Assembly (NCBI RefSeq): GCF_022662195.1
Contig: NZ_JAKMCS010000002.1
Location: 124,001 to 188,000, forward strand
Reading direction: 5' to 3'
Origin: Aestuariivivens insulae
Lineage (GTDB): Bacteria; Bacteroidota; Bacteroidia; Flavobacteriales; Flavobacteriaceae
Length of the DNA: 64,000 nucleotides
Shown: positions 27,136-35,519 of the stretch, in pieces
Layout of the letters: every line of letters starts with the position of its first letter
Position numbering within the stretch: position 1 is the first letter of the stretch
The notes under the pieces: generated by a model
Databases searched by the model: none
Told to the model about the DNA's origin: nothing
The model's input: the letters and a program-made list of their open reading frames with translations, nothing else
Translations under genes and position numbers: made by a program

Positions 27136-27196
27136 ATTGTCTGTAATTCCTGAAATGCCAGGAAATCTAATAAATTAAAACTTTACACATTAAAGT

Positions 27197-27247
27197 GAAT
27201 TCCTGCCTCCCTTCGATAAGCTCAGGGTAACACGCAGAAATAACAAT
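27197..27247. repeat. REP-like hairpin, long form with inserted core
   Basis: ATTCCTGC (27199-27206) and a decayed partner GCAGAAAT (from 27234) enclose a core CCTTCGATAAGCTCAGGGTAACAC. The same core sits at 28921-28944. It is in the 279-base gap between dnaG and the next gene, which otherwise shows nothing but AT-rich DNA. Confidence 0.65.
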
Positions 27248-27414
27248 GTAAAAATACTATAAACTATGGATTATTGAAATTATAAATAACTTGATTAACG
27301 CTTCCCATATACCACACATGACAATAGTCATATTTTATTTGCCCCTTTACCTTTACTTTTAACATCTAGTAAAATTATACTATAGACAAAGTTTAACAAT
27401 TTTAATGACTAGTT

Positions 27415-27795
27415 ATGAAACCACAAAGTCCTGTTTCGGTATGGTTTAGATTGATATTAGGCTTATTCCTAATCTTTTATGCTTTAAACCAATTTTTCCA
27501 CTTTATACCATTTACTTATGGTGAGATGCCCGAAAACACTAGAGATTTTATAGATGCCGTTGTTGGATACCTACCTTATCTCTACATCTTTGAGATTATT
27601 ATAGGGTTACTTCTAGTTTTTAATAAATGGACTCCTTTTATTTTAATTGTTTTATTTCCGCTTAGCATCTCCTTTTTGATATTTAACCTTTCTGATAATG
27701 ATTTTAGCAAAACTTGGACCGCATTAATTGTTGCCGTTTTAAATGTCGTGCTACTTTTACACTATAAGGAAAAATACAAACCACTTTTTTCTTAA
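27415..27795 (+). CDS. Small DoxX-like membrane protein
   Basis: A 126-residue membrane protein with four hydrophobic spans (about 10-28, 47-68, 72-92 and 101-118). The pattern, with FRLILGLFLIFYALNQFFHFIP first, then YLPYLYIFEIIIGLLLVFNKWTPFILIVLFPLSISFLIFNL, resembles DoxX/DUF-type four-helix membrane proteins. No catalytic motif is seen. It stands alone on the plus strand and ends at a terminator that reaches into the stop codon of the convergent polyprenyl synthase gene. Confidence 0.8.
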   Translation: MKPQSPVSVWFRLILGLFLIFYALNQFFHFIPFTYGEMPENTRDFIDAVVGYLPYLYIFEIIIGLLLVFNKWTPFILIVLFPLSISFLIFNLSDNDFSKTWTALIVAVLNVVLLLHYKEKYKPLFS

Positions 27796-27824
27796 ACGTT
27801 ATTATTTAGGTTTTATAAAAGTAG

Positions 27825-27868
27825 GGTTGTCTTAAACTAATAAAGTTGTTGAGACAACCTTATTTTTT
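27825..27868 (+). terminator. Intrinsic terminator after the DoxX-like gene
   Basis: GGTTGTCT (27825-27832) pairs with AGACAACC (27852-27859) around a 19-base loop and is followed by TTATTTTTTT. The loop is long, so this is a moderate call. The T run overlaps the stop codon of the convergent gene. Confidence 0.65.
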
Positions 27869-28837
27869 TCTATCAATTACATAGTTCACCATAAGTTCCA
27901 GTGAGTCCCTGTAATCTGATTTAGGGTATGAATTAAGAATTTTTAAAGCATCGATTTGAAACGCTTTCATTTTGGTTATGGCATAGTCCAATCCGCCATT
28001 ATCCTTAACAAAGGCTATAACTTCCTTAACTCGTTTTTTGTCCTTATTATGGTTTTTTATCGAGTTTATTAGCCAATTTCTATGTTTTTTATCGGCTTTA
28101 TTAAGGACATGTATTAAGGGCAAGGTCATTTTTTGCTCCTTGATGTCAATACCGGTAGGCTTCCCTATCTGGGCATCGCCATAGTCGAACAGGTCGTCTT
28201 TTATTTGAAATGCCATACCTATAAGCTCCCCAAACTTTCTCATATCCTCAACATGTTGCGATTCTGGCTTTACCGAAGCTGCTCCTAAACTACAACAGGC
28301 CGCAATGAGTGTTGCTGTTTTTTGCCGTATGATTTCGTAATATACCTCCTCTGTTATATCTAACTTTCGTGCTTTTTCAATTTGAAGCAATTCGCCCTCA
28401 CTCATCTCACGCACGGCTATGGAAATGATTTTTAACAAGTCGAAATCGTTATTATCTATAGATAATAACAAGCCTTTTGACAATAGAAAATCGCCTATAA
28501 GCACGGCGATTTTATTTTTCCACAGCGCATTTACCGAAAAAAAGCCACGGCGGCGGTTACTATCGTCTACCACATCGTCATGAACCAACGTTGCCGTATG
28601 GATAAGCTCTATAACCGATGCCCCTCGATAGGTACGTTCACTTATCTCGCCATTGGACACCATCTTGGCAACCAAAAACACAAACATAGGCCGCATCTGT
28701 TTACCTTTACGATTTACTATGTAATGTGTAATTCTATTGAGAAGGGCTACCTTACTGGACATGGACAATTGGAACTTTTGTTCGAAAAGCTCCATCTCGA
28801 AGGCCACGGGTTGTTTTATTTGTTCTACAATTTTCAA
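27860..28837 (-). CDS. Polyprenyl diphosphate synthase (trans-type)
   Basis: Elongates allylic diphosphates with IPP to make the side chain of menaquinone or a related long polyprenyl product. It has 325 residues. The first aspartate-rich motif is DDVVDD (87-92) with NRRRG after it; the second is DDLFDYGD (214-221). KGKQMRPMFVFLVAKM near residue 44 is the IPP-binding region. The residues before the first motif (ATLVH) are small, which is usual for medium- to long-chain enzymes, but the chain length cannot be read with confidence. It is downstream of rlmN on the same strand with a repeat between. Confidence 0.93.
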   Translation of the reverse strand: MKIVEQIKQPVAFEMELFEQKFQLSMSSKVALLNRITHYIVNRKGKQMRPMFVFLVAKMVSNGEISERTYRGASVIELIHTATLVHDDVVDDSNRRRGFFSVNALWKNKIAVLIGDFLLSKGLLLSIDNNDFDLLKIISIAVREMSEGELLQIEKARKLDITEEVYYEIIRQKTATLIAACCSLGAASVKPESQHVEDMRKFGELIGMAFQIKDDLFDYGDAQIGKPTGIDIKEQKMTLPLIHVLNKADKKHRNWLINSIKNHNKDKKRVKEVIAFVKDNGGLDYAITKMKAFQIDALKILNSYPKSDYRDSLELMVNYVIDRKK

Positions 28838-28905
28838 ATGTAAACTCTAAGAGATTTCAAATATAAGTTTTAGTAATCTAAATTTTGAATAAATTATTTC
28901 TTAAA

Positions 28906-28956
28906 TGGATTCCTGCCTTCCCTTCGACAAGCCCAGGGTAACACTTAGAAATGACA
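28906..28956. repeat. REP-like hairpin, long form with inserted core
   Basis: TGGATTCCTGC at the left and AGAAATGACA at the right flank a core CCCTTCGACAAGCCCAGGGTAACAC, which has its own small palindrome. It matches the element at 27197 in ends and core. The right stem is decayed. Confidence 0.65.
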
Positions 28957-28992
28957 AGCTTTAGAAATGACTTCATAACGCGATAGCTCTCT

Positions 28993-30033
28993 TTAACTTT
29001 TATTAGCTAATTGTCCGCAAGCCGCATCGATATCCTTACCTCTACTACGGCGCACATTAACCACTATTCTATGTTGCTCCAATGTCTTGATATATTGCTC
29101 CAATGCTTCGCTTGACGCTTGTTGGTATTCGCCATCATCTATAGGATTATATTCAATAATATTCACCTTACAGGGCACATACTTACAAAACTTCACCAAG
29201 GCATCTATATCCTTTTGGGTATCGTTAATACCGTTCCAAACCACATATTCATAACTGATCTTTCTTTTGGTCTTGGCATACCAATACTCTAGGGCTTCTC
29301 TCAAATCGTCTAAGGGAAACGTTTCGTTAAAAGGCATGATAGATGTTCGAACTTCTTCTATGGCCGAATGCAAGGACACTGCCAAATTAAATTTAACACC
29401 ATCATCGGCCATCTTTTTTATCATTTTTGGCACACCTGAAGTCGATAAGGTTATACGCTTGGAAGACATCCCCAATCCTTCTGGAGAGGTTATTTTATCG
29501 ATAGCCTTTAGAACATTATTATAGTTCATTAGTGGCTCTCCCATACCCATAAATACAATGTTACTCAATGGCCTGTTATGGTAATGCCTACTCTCGTTAT
29601 CGATGGCCACTACTTGATCGTAAATCTCGTCTGGATTTAGGTTACGCATACGTTTTAAACGTGCTGTAGCGCAAAATTTACAATCTAAACTACAACCCAC
29701 CTGACTGGACACACAAGCTGTAGTTCGTGTAGGGGTAGGGATTAAAACCGATTCTACTATTAAGCCATCGTGTAACCGCACCGCATTTTTAATGGTTCCA
29801 TCGTTACTGCGCTGCATATTATCGACCTCAATATGGTTAATAACAAAATTGTCTTCAAGCATTTTACGCGTTTCTTTCGAAATATTGGTCATATCATCAA
29901 AAGTATGTGCTGCTTTTTGCCAAAGCCACTCGTAAACTTGGTTGCCCCGGAAGGCTTTATCACCTTGCTTTACAAAGAAATCCCTTAGCTGTTCTTTGGT
30001 TAATGCGCGAATATCTTTTTTGTTTGTTACCAT
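28993..30033 (-). CDS. rlmN: 23S rRNA (A2503-C2) and tRNA (A37-C2) methyltransferase RlmN
   Basis: Radical-SAM enzyme that methylates A2503 of 23S rRNA and A37 of some tRNAs. It has 346 residues. The cluster motif CxxxCxxC is at Cys114, Cys118 and Cys121 (VGCSLDCKFC). The two catalytic cysteines of the family match Cys107 (TTACVSS) and Cys339 (DAACGQL). Other matches are VFMGMGEPLMNYNNVLKAI, LSTSGVPKMI and LAVSLHSA. A TAnnTTTG box (TATTTTTG on the minus strand, 30042-30049) lies just upstream, which would give a very short leader. Confidence 0.97.
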   Translation of the reverse strand: MVTNKKDIRALTKEQLRDFFVKQGDKAFRGNQVYEWLWQKAAHTFDDMTNISKETRKMLEDNFVINHIEVDNMQRSNDGTIKNAVRLHDGLIVESVLIPTPTRTTACVSSQVGCSLDCKFCATARLKRMRNLNPDEIYDQVVAIDNESRHYHNRPLSNIVFMGMGEPLMNYNNVLKAIDKITSPEGLGMSSKRITLSTSGVPKMIKKMADDGVKFNLAVSLHSAIEEVRTSIMPFNETFPLDDLREALEYWYAKTKRKISYEYVVWNGINDTQKDIDALVKFCKYVPCKVNIIEYNPIDDGEYQQASSEALEQYIKTLEQHRIVVNVRRSRGKDIDAACGQLANKS

Positions 30034-30244
30034 AAGTGATGCAAAAATAGTGAAAGGAATTTCGATTGACGCATTACGGTTGACGATTTTTAACTCGATA
30101 ATCGAGATTTAAATAGCCAGAAGCCTGCCTACTGGCAGGCAGGCTTGCTTCAAAATTTTTGATGTTTTCTCTACGATACTTTGTAAGCTTCCTCCAAGGT
30201 AGTTTACTGGACTGAACAATTGCATTAGGGATTGCAACGGCATC

Positions 30245-30311
30245 CTTTTATTTGGTAGCTTCGCGTGCATTTCAATAAACCCAGTGCAACACTTCGGCTA
30301 CCAAATAAAAG
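30245..30311. repeat. Palindromic intergenic element, copy 3
   Basis: A perfect 15-base inverted repeat: CTTTTATTTGGTAGC (30245-30259) and GCTACCAAATAAAAG (30297-30311), enclosing 37 bases with GTGCATTTCAAT and AGTGCAACAC. Ends and part of the core match copies 1 and 2. Confidence 0.75.
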
Positions 30312-30351
30312 ATACAGTGTAAAGCCCGACCGCGCTTAAGGCGTGGTAATG

Positions 30352-30382
30352 CCCAAAAAAAAAGCCTTGATAAACAAGGCCT
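30352..30382 (-). terminator. Intrinsic terminator downstream of queA
   Basis: On the minus strand GCCTTG (30380-30375) pairs with CAAGGC (30369-30364) and runs into nine T. It is about 200 bases after the queA stop on the same strand. The other direction has a poorer T tract (CTTTATTTTATTT). Confidence 0.7.
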
Positions 30383-30498
30383 TTATTTTATTTATAATAA
30401 AAGAATTTCTTGAAACCAACTATCCCCAGGGCAAGCCACAGGGGTATTTCGCTGGTTTCATTTTGACCTTAGGGTCAAAACCGAAATTCTATTATTTA

Positions 30499-30524
30499 GA
30501 TTCCCGTTTTCACGGGAATGACAA
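30499..30524. repeat. REP-like hairpin with a compensated stem
   Basis: GATTCCCGT and ACGGGAATGAC around the loop TTTC. Compared with copies at 10306 and 52790 the stem changes from ATTCCTGC/GCAGGAAT to ATTCCCGT/ACGGGAAT: both sides changed so pairing is kept. Confidence 0.7.
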
Positions 30525-30585
30525 TTTCAGCGGAAACCCCGATGCAAGCATGCGGGGAATTCTTTTCGATTAAATAAACTCTTCT

Positions 30586-31635
30586 TTACAAAATCAACAT
30601 AGCATCTCCATAGCTATAGAACTTATAGCCTTCTTTAATCGCTTCGTCGTATGCCCGTTTAATAAAATCGTGACCTGCAAAAGCCGATACCATCATCAAT
30701 AAAGTAGATTTTGGTGTATGGAAATTGGTTACCATACAATTGGCAATACTAAAATCGTAGGGTGGGAATATAAACTTGTTGGTCCAACCGTCCATTTCAT
30801 TTAGCAAGCCATTGGACGACACCGAACTTTCAATAGCACGCATAACGGTTGTCCCTACGGCACAAACACGCTTTTTGTTTTGAATACCTGTATTAACCGT
30901 TTCTACTGCTTTGGCATCTATGGTTAATTCTTCACTATCCATTTTATGTTTGGATAAATCTTCAACCTCAACAGGATTAAAGGTCCCTAAACCTACATGT
31001 AAAGTAACCTCTGCAAAGTTAACACCTTTAATTTCCAAACGTTTCAATAAATGCTTTGAAAAGTGCAATCCTGCTGTTGGAGCAGCAACGGCTCCTTCAT
31101 TTTTAGCAAAAATAGTTTGGTAGCGGTCTTCATCTTCTGGCTCTACCTCACGCTTAATATATTTAGGCAATGGGGTTTCTCCCAACTCCTTTAATTTATT
31201 TCTAAATTCTTTATAGGATCCATCGTATAAAAAGCGAAGTGTTCTTCCTCTGGAGGTTGTATTATCTATAACTTCGGCAACAAGGGTATCGTCGTCGCCA
31301 AAGTATAATTTATTTCCTATACGTATTTTACGTGCTGGATCTACTAAAACATCCCAAAGACGCTGTTCTTCGTTTAATTCCCTTAACAAAAATACTTCAA
31401 TACGAGCTCCCGTTTTTTCCTTATTACCGTATAACCTCGCTGGGAAAACTTTTGTGTTGTTCAAAATCAACACATCATCTTCGTTGAAATAGTCGATAAG
31501 ATCCTTAAAAAGTTTATGCTCTATGGTTTGTTCTTTTCTGTTTAAAACCATTAGGCGGGCCTCATCTCTGTTTTCTGAAGGGTATTCTGCCAATAATTCG
31601 TTTGGTAGGGTAAAACCGAAGTTTGATAATTTCAT
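30586..31635 (-). CDS. queA: tRNA preQ1(34) S-adenosylmethionine ribosyltransferase-isomerase
   Basis: Moves the ribosyl group of SAM to preQ1 at tRNA position 34 to make epoxyqueuosine. It has 349 residues, the usual length. Conserved blocks are [80 protein letters not shown] and [18 protein letters not shown]. It is expressed from a well-defined promoter (31777-31808) with a leader of about 136 bases that holds the 88-base repeat also found before cysE. aroA lies upstream on the same strand. Confidence 0.97.
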   Translation of the reverse strand: MKLSNFGFTLPNELLAEYPSENRDEARLMVLNRKEQTIEHKLFKDLIDYFNEDDVLILNNTKVFPARLYGNKEKTGARIEVFLLRELNEEQRLWDVLVDPARKIRIGNKLYFGDDDTLVAEVIDNTTSRGRTLRFLYDGSYKEFRNKLKELGETPLPKYIKREVEPEDEDRYQTIFAKNEGAVAAPTAGLHFSKHLLKRLEIKGVNFAEVTLHVGLGTFNPVEVEDLSKHKMDSEELTIDAKAVETVNTGIQNKKRVCAVGTTVMRAIESSVSSNGLLNEMDGWTNKFIFPPYDFSIANCMVTNFHTPKSTLLMMVSAFAGHDFIKRAYDEAIKEGYKFYSYGDAMLIL

Positions 31636-31663
31636 GTGTTTATAGTTATTGTTTTTCAGTGGT

Positions 31664-31751
31664 CATGCTTCGACTTCGCTCAGCACTGGAATGTAACATT
31701 CATATTAATCATTTTTTCGTGTGACAAAATCCTGGTTATGAATGTTTCATC
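31664..31751 (-). repeat. 88-base leader element, copy A (queA)
   Basis: An element of 88 bases that begins 29 bases upstream of the queA start and also occurs, with the same length, at 62478-62565, 28 bases upstream of cysE. In plus-strand reading the first 39 bases (CATGCTTCGACTTCGCTCAG onward, to AACATTCA) and the last 15 (ATGAATGTTTCATC region) are almost the same in both; the middle differs. AACATTCAT and ATGAATGTT can pair, closing a hairpin. It lies inside the queA transcript. Confidence 0.75.
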
Positions 31752-31776
31752 TATACCTGTCTTTTTTACAAAGCTG

Positions 31777-31808
31777 CAAATATACAATCTCGATATAGGG
31801 GTTGTCAA
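31777..31808 (-). promoter_or_regulatory. Promoter for queA
   Basis: On the minus strand TTGACAAC at 31808-31801 is followed, 21 bases after its TTG, by TATATTTG at 31784-31777, an exact TAnnTTTG. Predicted transcription begins near 31771, about 136 bases before the queA ATG. Confidence 0.75.
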
Positions 31809-31823
31809 GTAAATGGATGATTT

Positions 31824-33056
31824 TTATTTTTTTATTTGAAAACCCAGGGTTTGTAAATCGTCCCAAAAGGTAGGATAGGATTTAGAAACCACCATTGCAT
31901 CTTCTACAATAATTGCTGTTTTTAATGCCAGAGGTGCAAAGGCCATAGCCATTCTATGGTCATTATAGGTTGCTATTGAAACCATCTCCTTAATTTGTGT
32001 TGAAGGCGATAAATGCAATGATTTATCTGTAATCTCAACGGCTCCCCCTAATTTTTCAATTTCAGTTTTTAAGGCCACCAACCTATCAGTTTCCTTAATT
32101 TTAAGGGTATGCAGCCCCGTTAAATTACAAGCTACACCCAATGCAAAACAAGTAACCGCTATAGTTTGTGCTATATCGGGAGATTTTGTTAAATCAAATT
32201 CAATTATTGATTGGCGATTGATATCTGCTGTCTTCACCAGTGTAACACTGTTATCTGAAAAAGCCGTTTCAACTCCAAAGTGTTTGTAAAAATCCACTAA
32301 TGAAGAATCGCCTTGAAGCGAATTTTCTTTATATGACGACAGTGTGATTTCGGTACCTACATCGCATAATGCTACAATACTAAAATAATAGGATGCCGAC
32401 GACCAATCGGATTCTACAGTTAAAGTTTGAGGTTTTAATTCTTGGACATTGGGTTTAACGGTAATGGTATTACCAACAAACGCATTTTCTACACCTATTT
32501 CATCCAAGAGGCTTAAGGTCATTTTTATATAAGGAATGGAGGTAATGTCTCCTTCTAAATGTAATTCAATGCCATTTTCCAATCGAGAAGCAATCAATAA
32601 AAGTGCAGAAATATATTGACTGCTTACATTGGCCTTTAGCGATACCTTGTGCTTTGTAAGCTTTTTACCTTTTATCTTTATGGGTGGGTAGCCTTCATTT
32701 TCTACATAAGCAATATCTGCTCCTAATTCCCGTAAGGCTTCAACCAAAATTTCAATGGGGCGCTCTTTCATGCGCTTAGAGCCTGTTAACGTTACTTCCC
32801 GTCCTTCTTGAACCGAAAAGTAAGCCGTTAAAAATCGCATAGCGGTTCCTGCATGATGAATATCTACAACATCGGACATCGAACTTAAGGCTTTGGCCAT
32901 TAAGTTACTATCATCGGAATTTGAAACATTCTCCAGTTTTAATTCTGGGTACAATGCCTGTAGCAATAACAAACGGTTAGATTCACTCTTAGAGCCTGTT
33001 ATTGTGATTTCAGATTTACGGTTTTCGATTTTAGATTGGTGAAGTGTAATATCCAT
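31824..33056 (-). CDS. aroA: 3-phosphoshikimate 1-carboxyvinyltransferase (EPSP synthase)
   Basis: Sixth step of the shikimate pathway: joins PEP and shikimate-3-phosphate. It has 410 residues, a little shorter than E. coli AroA. Matches are TGSKSESNRLLLLQAL (S3P binding), HHAGTAMRFLTAYF, GSKRMKERPIEILVEALRELGADI, NVSSQYISALLLIAS, and near the C-terminus LKIKETDRLVALKTEIEKLG and YNDHRMAMAFAPLAL. A TAAATTTG box is on the minus strand at 33092-33085, just upstream. It supplies the chorismate route used by the pheA operon at 43-47 kb. Confidence 0.96.
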   Translation of the reverse strand: MDITLHQSKIENRKSEITITGSKSESNRLLLLQALYPELKLENVSNSDDSNLMAKALSSMSDVVDIHHAGTAMRFLTAYFSVQEGREVTLTGSKRMKERPIEILVEALRELGADIAYVENEGYPPIKIKGKKLTKHKVSLKANVSSQYISALLLIASRLENGIELHLEGDITSIPYIKMTLSLLDEIGVENAFVGNTITVKPNVQELKPQTLTVESDWSSASYYFSIVALCDVGTEITLSSYKENSLQGDSSLVDFYKHFGVETAFSDNSVTLVKTADINRQSIIEFDLTKSPDIAQTIAVTCFALGVACNLTGLHTLKIKETDRLVALKTEIEKLGGAVEITDKSLHLSPSTQIKEMVSIATYNDHRMAMAFAPLALKTAIIVEDAMVVSKSYPTFWDDLQTLGFQIKK

Positions 33057-33165
33057 TGTAAAATTGCCTTGCGCTTAAAGCAGGCAAATTTACTCTATAA
33101 TAGAGATTAATGCTACCGAAACTTAGTATTTTTTTATACCCTTCCTTTAATTTATGCTAAAGCGA

Positions 33166-33492
33166 TCACTTCAATTTTTCGTTATTATGGTGTCTATCGT
33201 GGTCGCGCTTCGCTTTTTTATCCATTCTTTTGTCGAAGGCCTGTTGCAAATCGGTTCCCGTTTGGTTTGCCAAACACAACAACACAAACAATACATCGGC
33301 CAATTCTTCCCCTAAATCCTTATCCTTATCGCTTTCTTTTTCACTTTGTTCTCCGTACCGACGTGCTATAATACGGGCCACTTCACCAACCTCTTCGGTA
33401 AGTTGTGCCATATTGGTGAGTTCGTTAAAATAGCGTACGCCATGCTCCTTAATCCAATCGTCTACTACTTGTTGTGCGTTTTGAATGTTCAT
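33166..33492 (-). CDS. MazG-like nucleotide pyrophosphohydrolase
   Basis: A 108-residue protein of the all-alpha NTP pyrophosphohydrolase (MazG) group that hydrolyses (d)NTPs to monophosphates. The metal-binding pattern is visible: EEVGEVARIIARRYGE then EELADVLFVLLCLANQ. The C-terminus is a basic, histidine-rich tail (KRDHDRHHNNEKLK). A single short domain differs from the E. coli two-domain MazG, so the substrate may be a modified nucleotide. It directly follows the DUF3857 gene pair on the same strand. Confidence 0.9.
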   Translation of the reverse strand: MNIQNAQQVVDDWIKEHGVRYFNELTNMAQLTEEVGEVARIIARRYGEQSEKESDKDKDLGEELADVLFVLLCLANQTGTDLQQAFDKRMDKKAKRDHDRHHNNEKLK

Positions 33493-35514
33493 CTATGCTT
33501 TTGTTAAAACTATTTGTTCGTTTTCTTTTTCAATTAACTGTTTAAAGTACTCTTTTAATGCATCATAGTATAGAGGGCTAATGATAGCTTGATTTATCTC
33601 GGCTTCAACAATTAATTGTACTGCCGACTGCTTTAATACAATATTATATTTATATACCCCTAAATTATCAGGTAATTGCAAAATTATGGGTTCTGGAGCA
33701 GATTCCACCTTATATCCTTCAGGTAATTTAATATTAACCATGTATTTATTTTTAGAAGGGTAGCCAAAATCTACAGGAAACTCCCTTTTTTCTAATTTAA
33801 AAGGGTTTTCTTTGGTCTTAAGAAAAAATAGTGGTGAGAAATAAATTTTATCTCCAATAATATCGGCTTGATTTTCTAACGAAAACTTAAAGGTTTCCAT
33901 TACAGGCTTGCTCAACTCTGTATCATTTTTAACCTCAAAGTCAGCAATTTCCATCCCATTATACTTATTTTCTAAGTCTTCCAAAAATTGTTCTTTATTA
34001 GTCTCCAAATAATCTTCCCTGAAAGACATAGCTTTGTGGGACGATTTAACATATCTTATACCCCCCTCCAAACTAGCCATGTCATTTAAATCCGCCAACA
34101 TGGAAATAGTATTTTGGGATTTTTCATTAGGATAAAGATTGATGGTTTCATTACTGCCATCCTTTCTAATTACCCTACCTTCCCAATTTAAGGTTCTAAA
34201 AGGCAACACATTTGGCATGGCATATTTACTAGTGGCATCCAATAAAATCACATCATTAGGCACTTCAACGGCCGAAATCACATAATTATAACCATCCCTA
34301 GTAGGAAATAATGGAATTCCATTTTTCCTTGTACTCACTAAAACCGGGTTAGCGTTTAATCCAGCATATCTTAACATAGAGGTAAGCATTAAATTGATTT
34401 CTGCAACGTTCCCAGCTTGTTCTTTATAGGCCTTTCTAACACCATCATTTGTATATTTACCATAATACCCATTCCATTTTACTCTAGCCTTAACGTAATT
34501 ATAAATTAAATTTATTTTTTCTATGGGATCAGAAACTGTACTAATTAAATTATTTATATCATCATCATAATAACCAGATTTATCCAGCTCAGTTCCAAAA
34601 CTCGAACTTTTATAGATGGTTTTAACAACATCTTCCCAAGTAGTTGAATAAAACTTCATTGTTGTATTGGGGAATTTAGTATATGACAGTTCATACTTTA
34701 CCGCAGATCTGTAATTGTCTATACTATTAACATAAGGTTCTTCTTTTAGTGCCGGGACATTCTCAAGACTGTAATTATAAATTTCTTTACTAAACTCAAC
34801 GTTAGTATTTTGATAACTTGTTCTTGCTGCCCCATCGTACAAACCATTACCACCGGTCCTAACTTTATCAGTAAATGTTATTTTATCCCTTGTCGTTTCT
34901 CTATCTGGGGTAATCATTAAAAACCCTTTAGTATTTATTTTAAAGTTAAAATACTCTGGTGCTTCAAACCTAGCATCAATTTTCTTTATAGGAATATCTT
35001 CCTGAAAAACAAATTCATCTACGTTCCAATAAAAAGGAGAGCCTATTCTGTATTCATATTCAATGACACTTCCTTCTTTGATATTAGGCATCGTAAATTT
35101 GGTTCGATCTAAATAATCATGTTCTTCAGATTCAAAAATACCATCCTTTTTAAGCTTAGTTTCTTCTATTTTTCCATCTATTAGATTAAAAGTATAACCC
35201 TTAAGCCCAGAAACCTTTTCCTCATCTGAGTTATATTTACTTAGGTTTATAATCCTTGTAGCATAATCAAAGCCTTCCTGGTTGTATATTTTTATACGCT
35301 CATGCACTTCTGTGATTAATTCAAATCCATCATTTGTATTATATACAAAAAATGTTCTCCTTTTTTTATATAAATAGGTTGCACTGGCCGATGAATCCAT
35401 AGGATTATATTTTTCTTCCAATTCCTCTTTTGAAACCTTACCAAATTTATAATCCTGTGAAGATGCTATTTGTAAAACAAACAACAAGACTAATGATACA
35501 ATTACTTTTTTCAT
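33493..35514 (-). CDS. Secreted DUF3857/transglutaminase-fold protein, catalytic residues lost
   Basis: A 673-residue exported protein (signal peptide to about residue 19, LQIASSQD). An N-terminal DUF3857 domain spans roughly 50-270 and a transglutaminase-like domain roughly 330-430; a beta-rich DUF2569-like C-terminal half follows. Compared with its neighbour, the catalytic Cys position holds Val370 (AGNVAEINLML) and the His position holds Tyr411 (YNYVISAV); only Asp426 (LLDATSKY) remains. It is therefore probably a binding protein and not an enzyme. It lies 5 bases after the paralogue that keeps its residues; the two may work as a pair in the periplasm. Confidence 0.88.
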   Translation of the reverse strand: MKKVIVSLVLLFVLQIASSQDYKFGKVSKEELEEKYNPMDSSASATYLYKKRRTFFVYNTNDGFELITEVHERIKIYNQEGFDYATRIINLSKYNSDEEKVSGLKGYTFNLIDGKIEETKLKKDGIFESEEHDYLDRTKFTMPNIKEGSVIEYEYRIGSPFYWNVDEFVFQEDIPIKKIDARFEAPEYFNFKINTKGFLMITPDRETTRDKITFTDKVRTGGNGLYDGAARTSYQNTNVEFSKEIYNYSLENVPALKEEPYVNSIDNYRSAVKYELSYTKFPNTTMKFYSTTWEDVVKTIYKSSSFGTELDKSGYYDDDINNLISTVSDPIEKINLIYNYVKARVKWNGYYGKYTNDGVRKAYKEQAGNVAEINLMLTSMLRYAGLNANPVLVSTRKNGIPLFPTRDGYNYVISAVEVPNDVILLDATSKYAMPNVLPFRTLNWEGRVIRKDGSNETINLYPNEKSQNTISMLADLNDMASLEGGIRYVKSSHKAMSFREDYLETNKEQFLEDLENKYNGMEIADFEVKNDTELSKPVMETFKFSLENQADIIGDKIYFSPLFFLKTKENPFKLEKREFPVDFGYPSKNKYMVNIKLPEGYKVESAPEPIILQLPDNLGVYKYNIVLKQSAVQLIVEAEINQAIISPLYYDALKEYFKQLIEKENEQIVLTKA

Positions 35515-35519
35515 TATTG

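Larger units (their letters stand above)
30034..30585. other. Hairpin-rich intergenic region between rlmN and queA
   Basis: 552 bases without a credible gene. In order: an rlmN -7 box; a GCCTGCC/GGCAGGC hairpin near 30125-30147; palindromic element copy 3 (30245-30311); a terminator facing left (30352-30382); a nested palindrome with arms GAAACCA/TGGTTTC (30412-30418 and 30453-30459); TTTTGACC/GGTCAAAA (about 30460-30480); a REP-like hairpin (30499-30524); and CCCCG/CGGGG with inner ATGC/GCAT (30537-30557). A 76-codon open frame at 30343-30573 crosses these repeats and is not a gene. Confidence 0.7.

Noticed and set aside
30343-30573. Open frame of 76 codons between rlmN and queA
   Set aside because: It runs across a terminator, a nested palindrome and a REP-like hairpin; codon content is that of repeat DNA.
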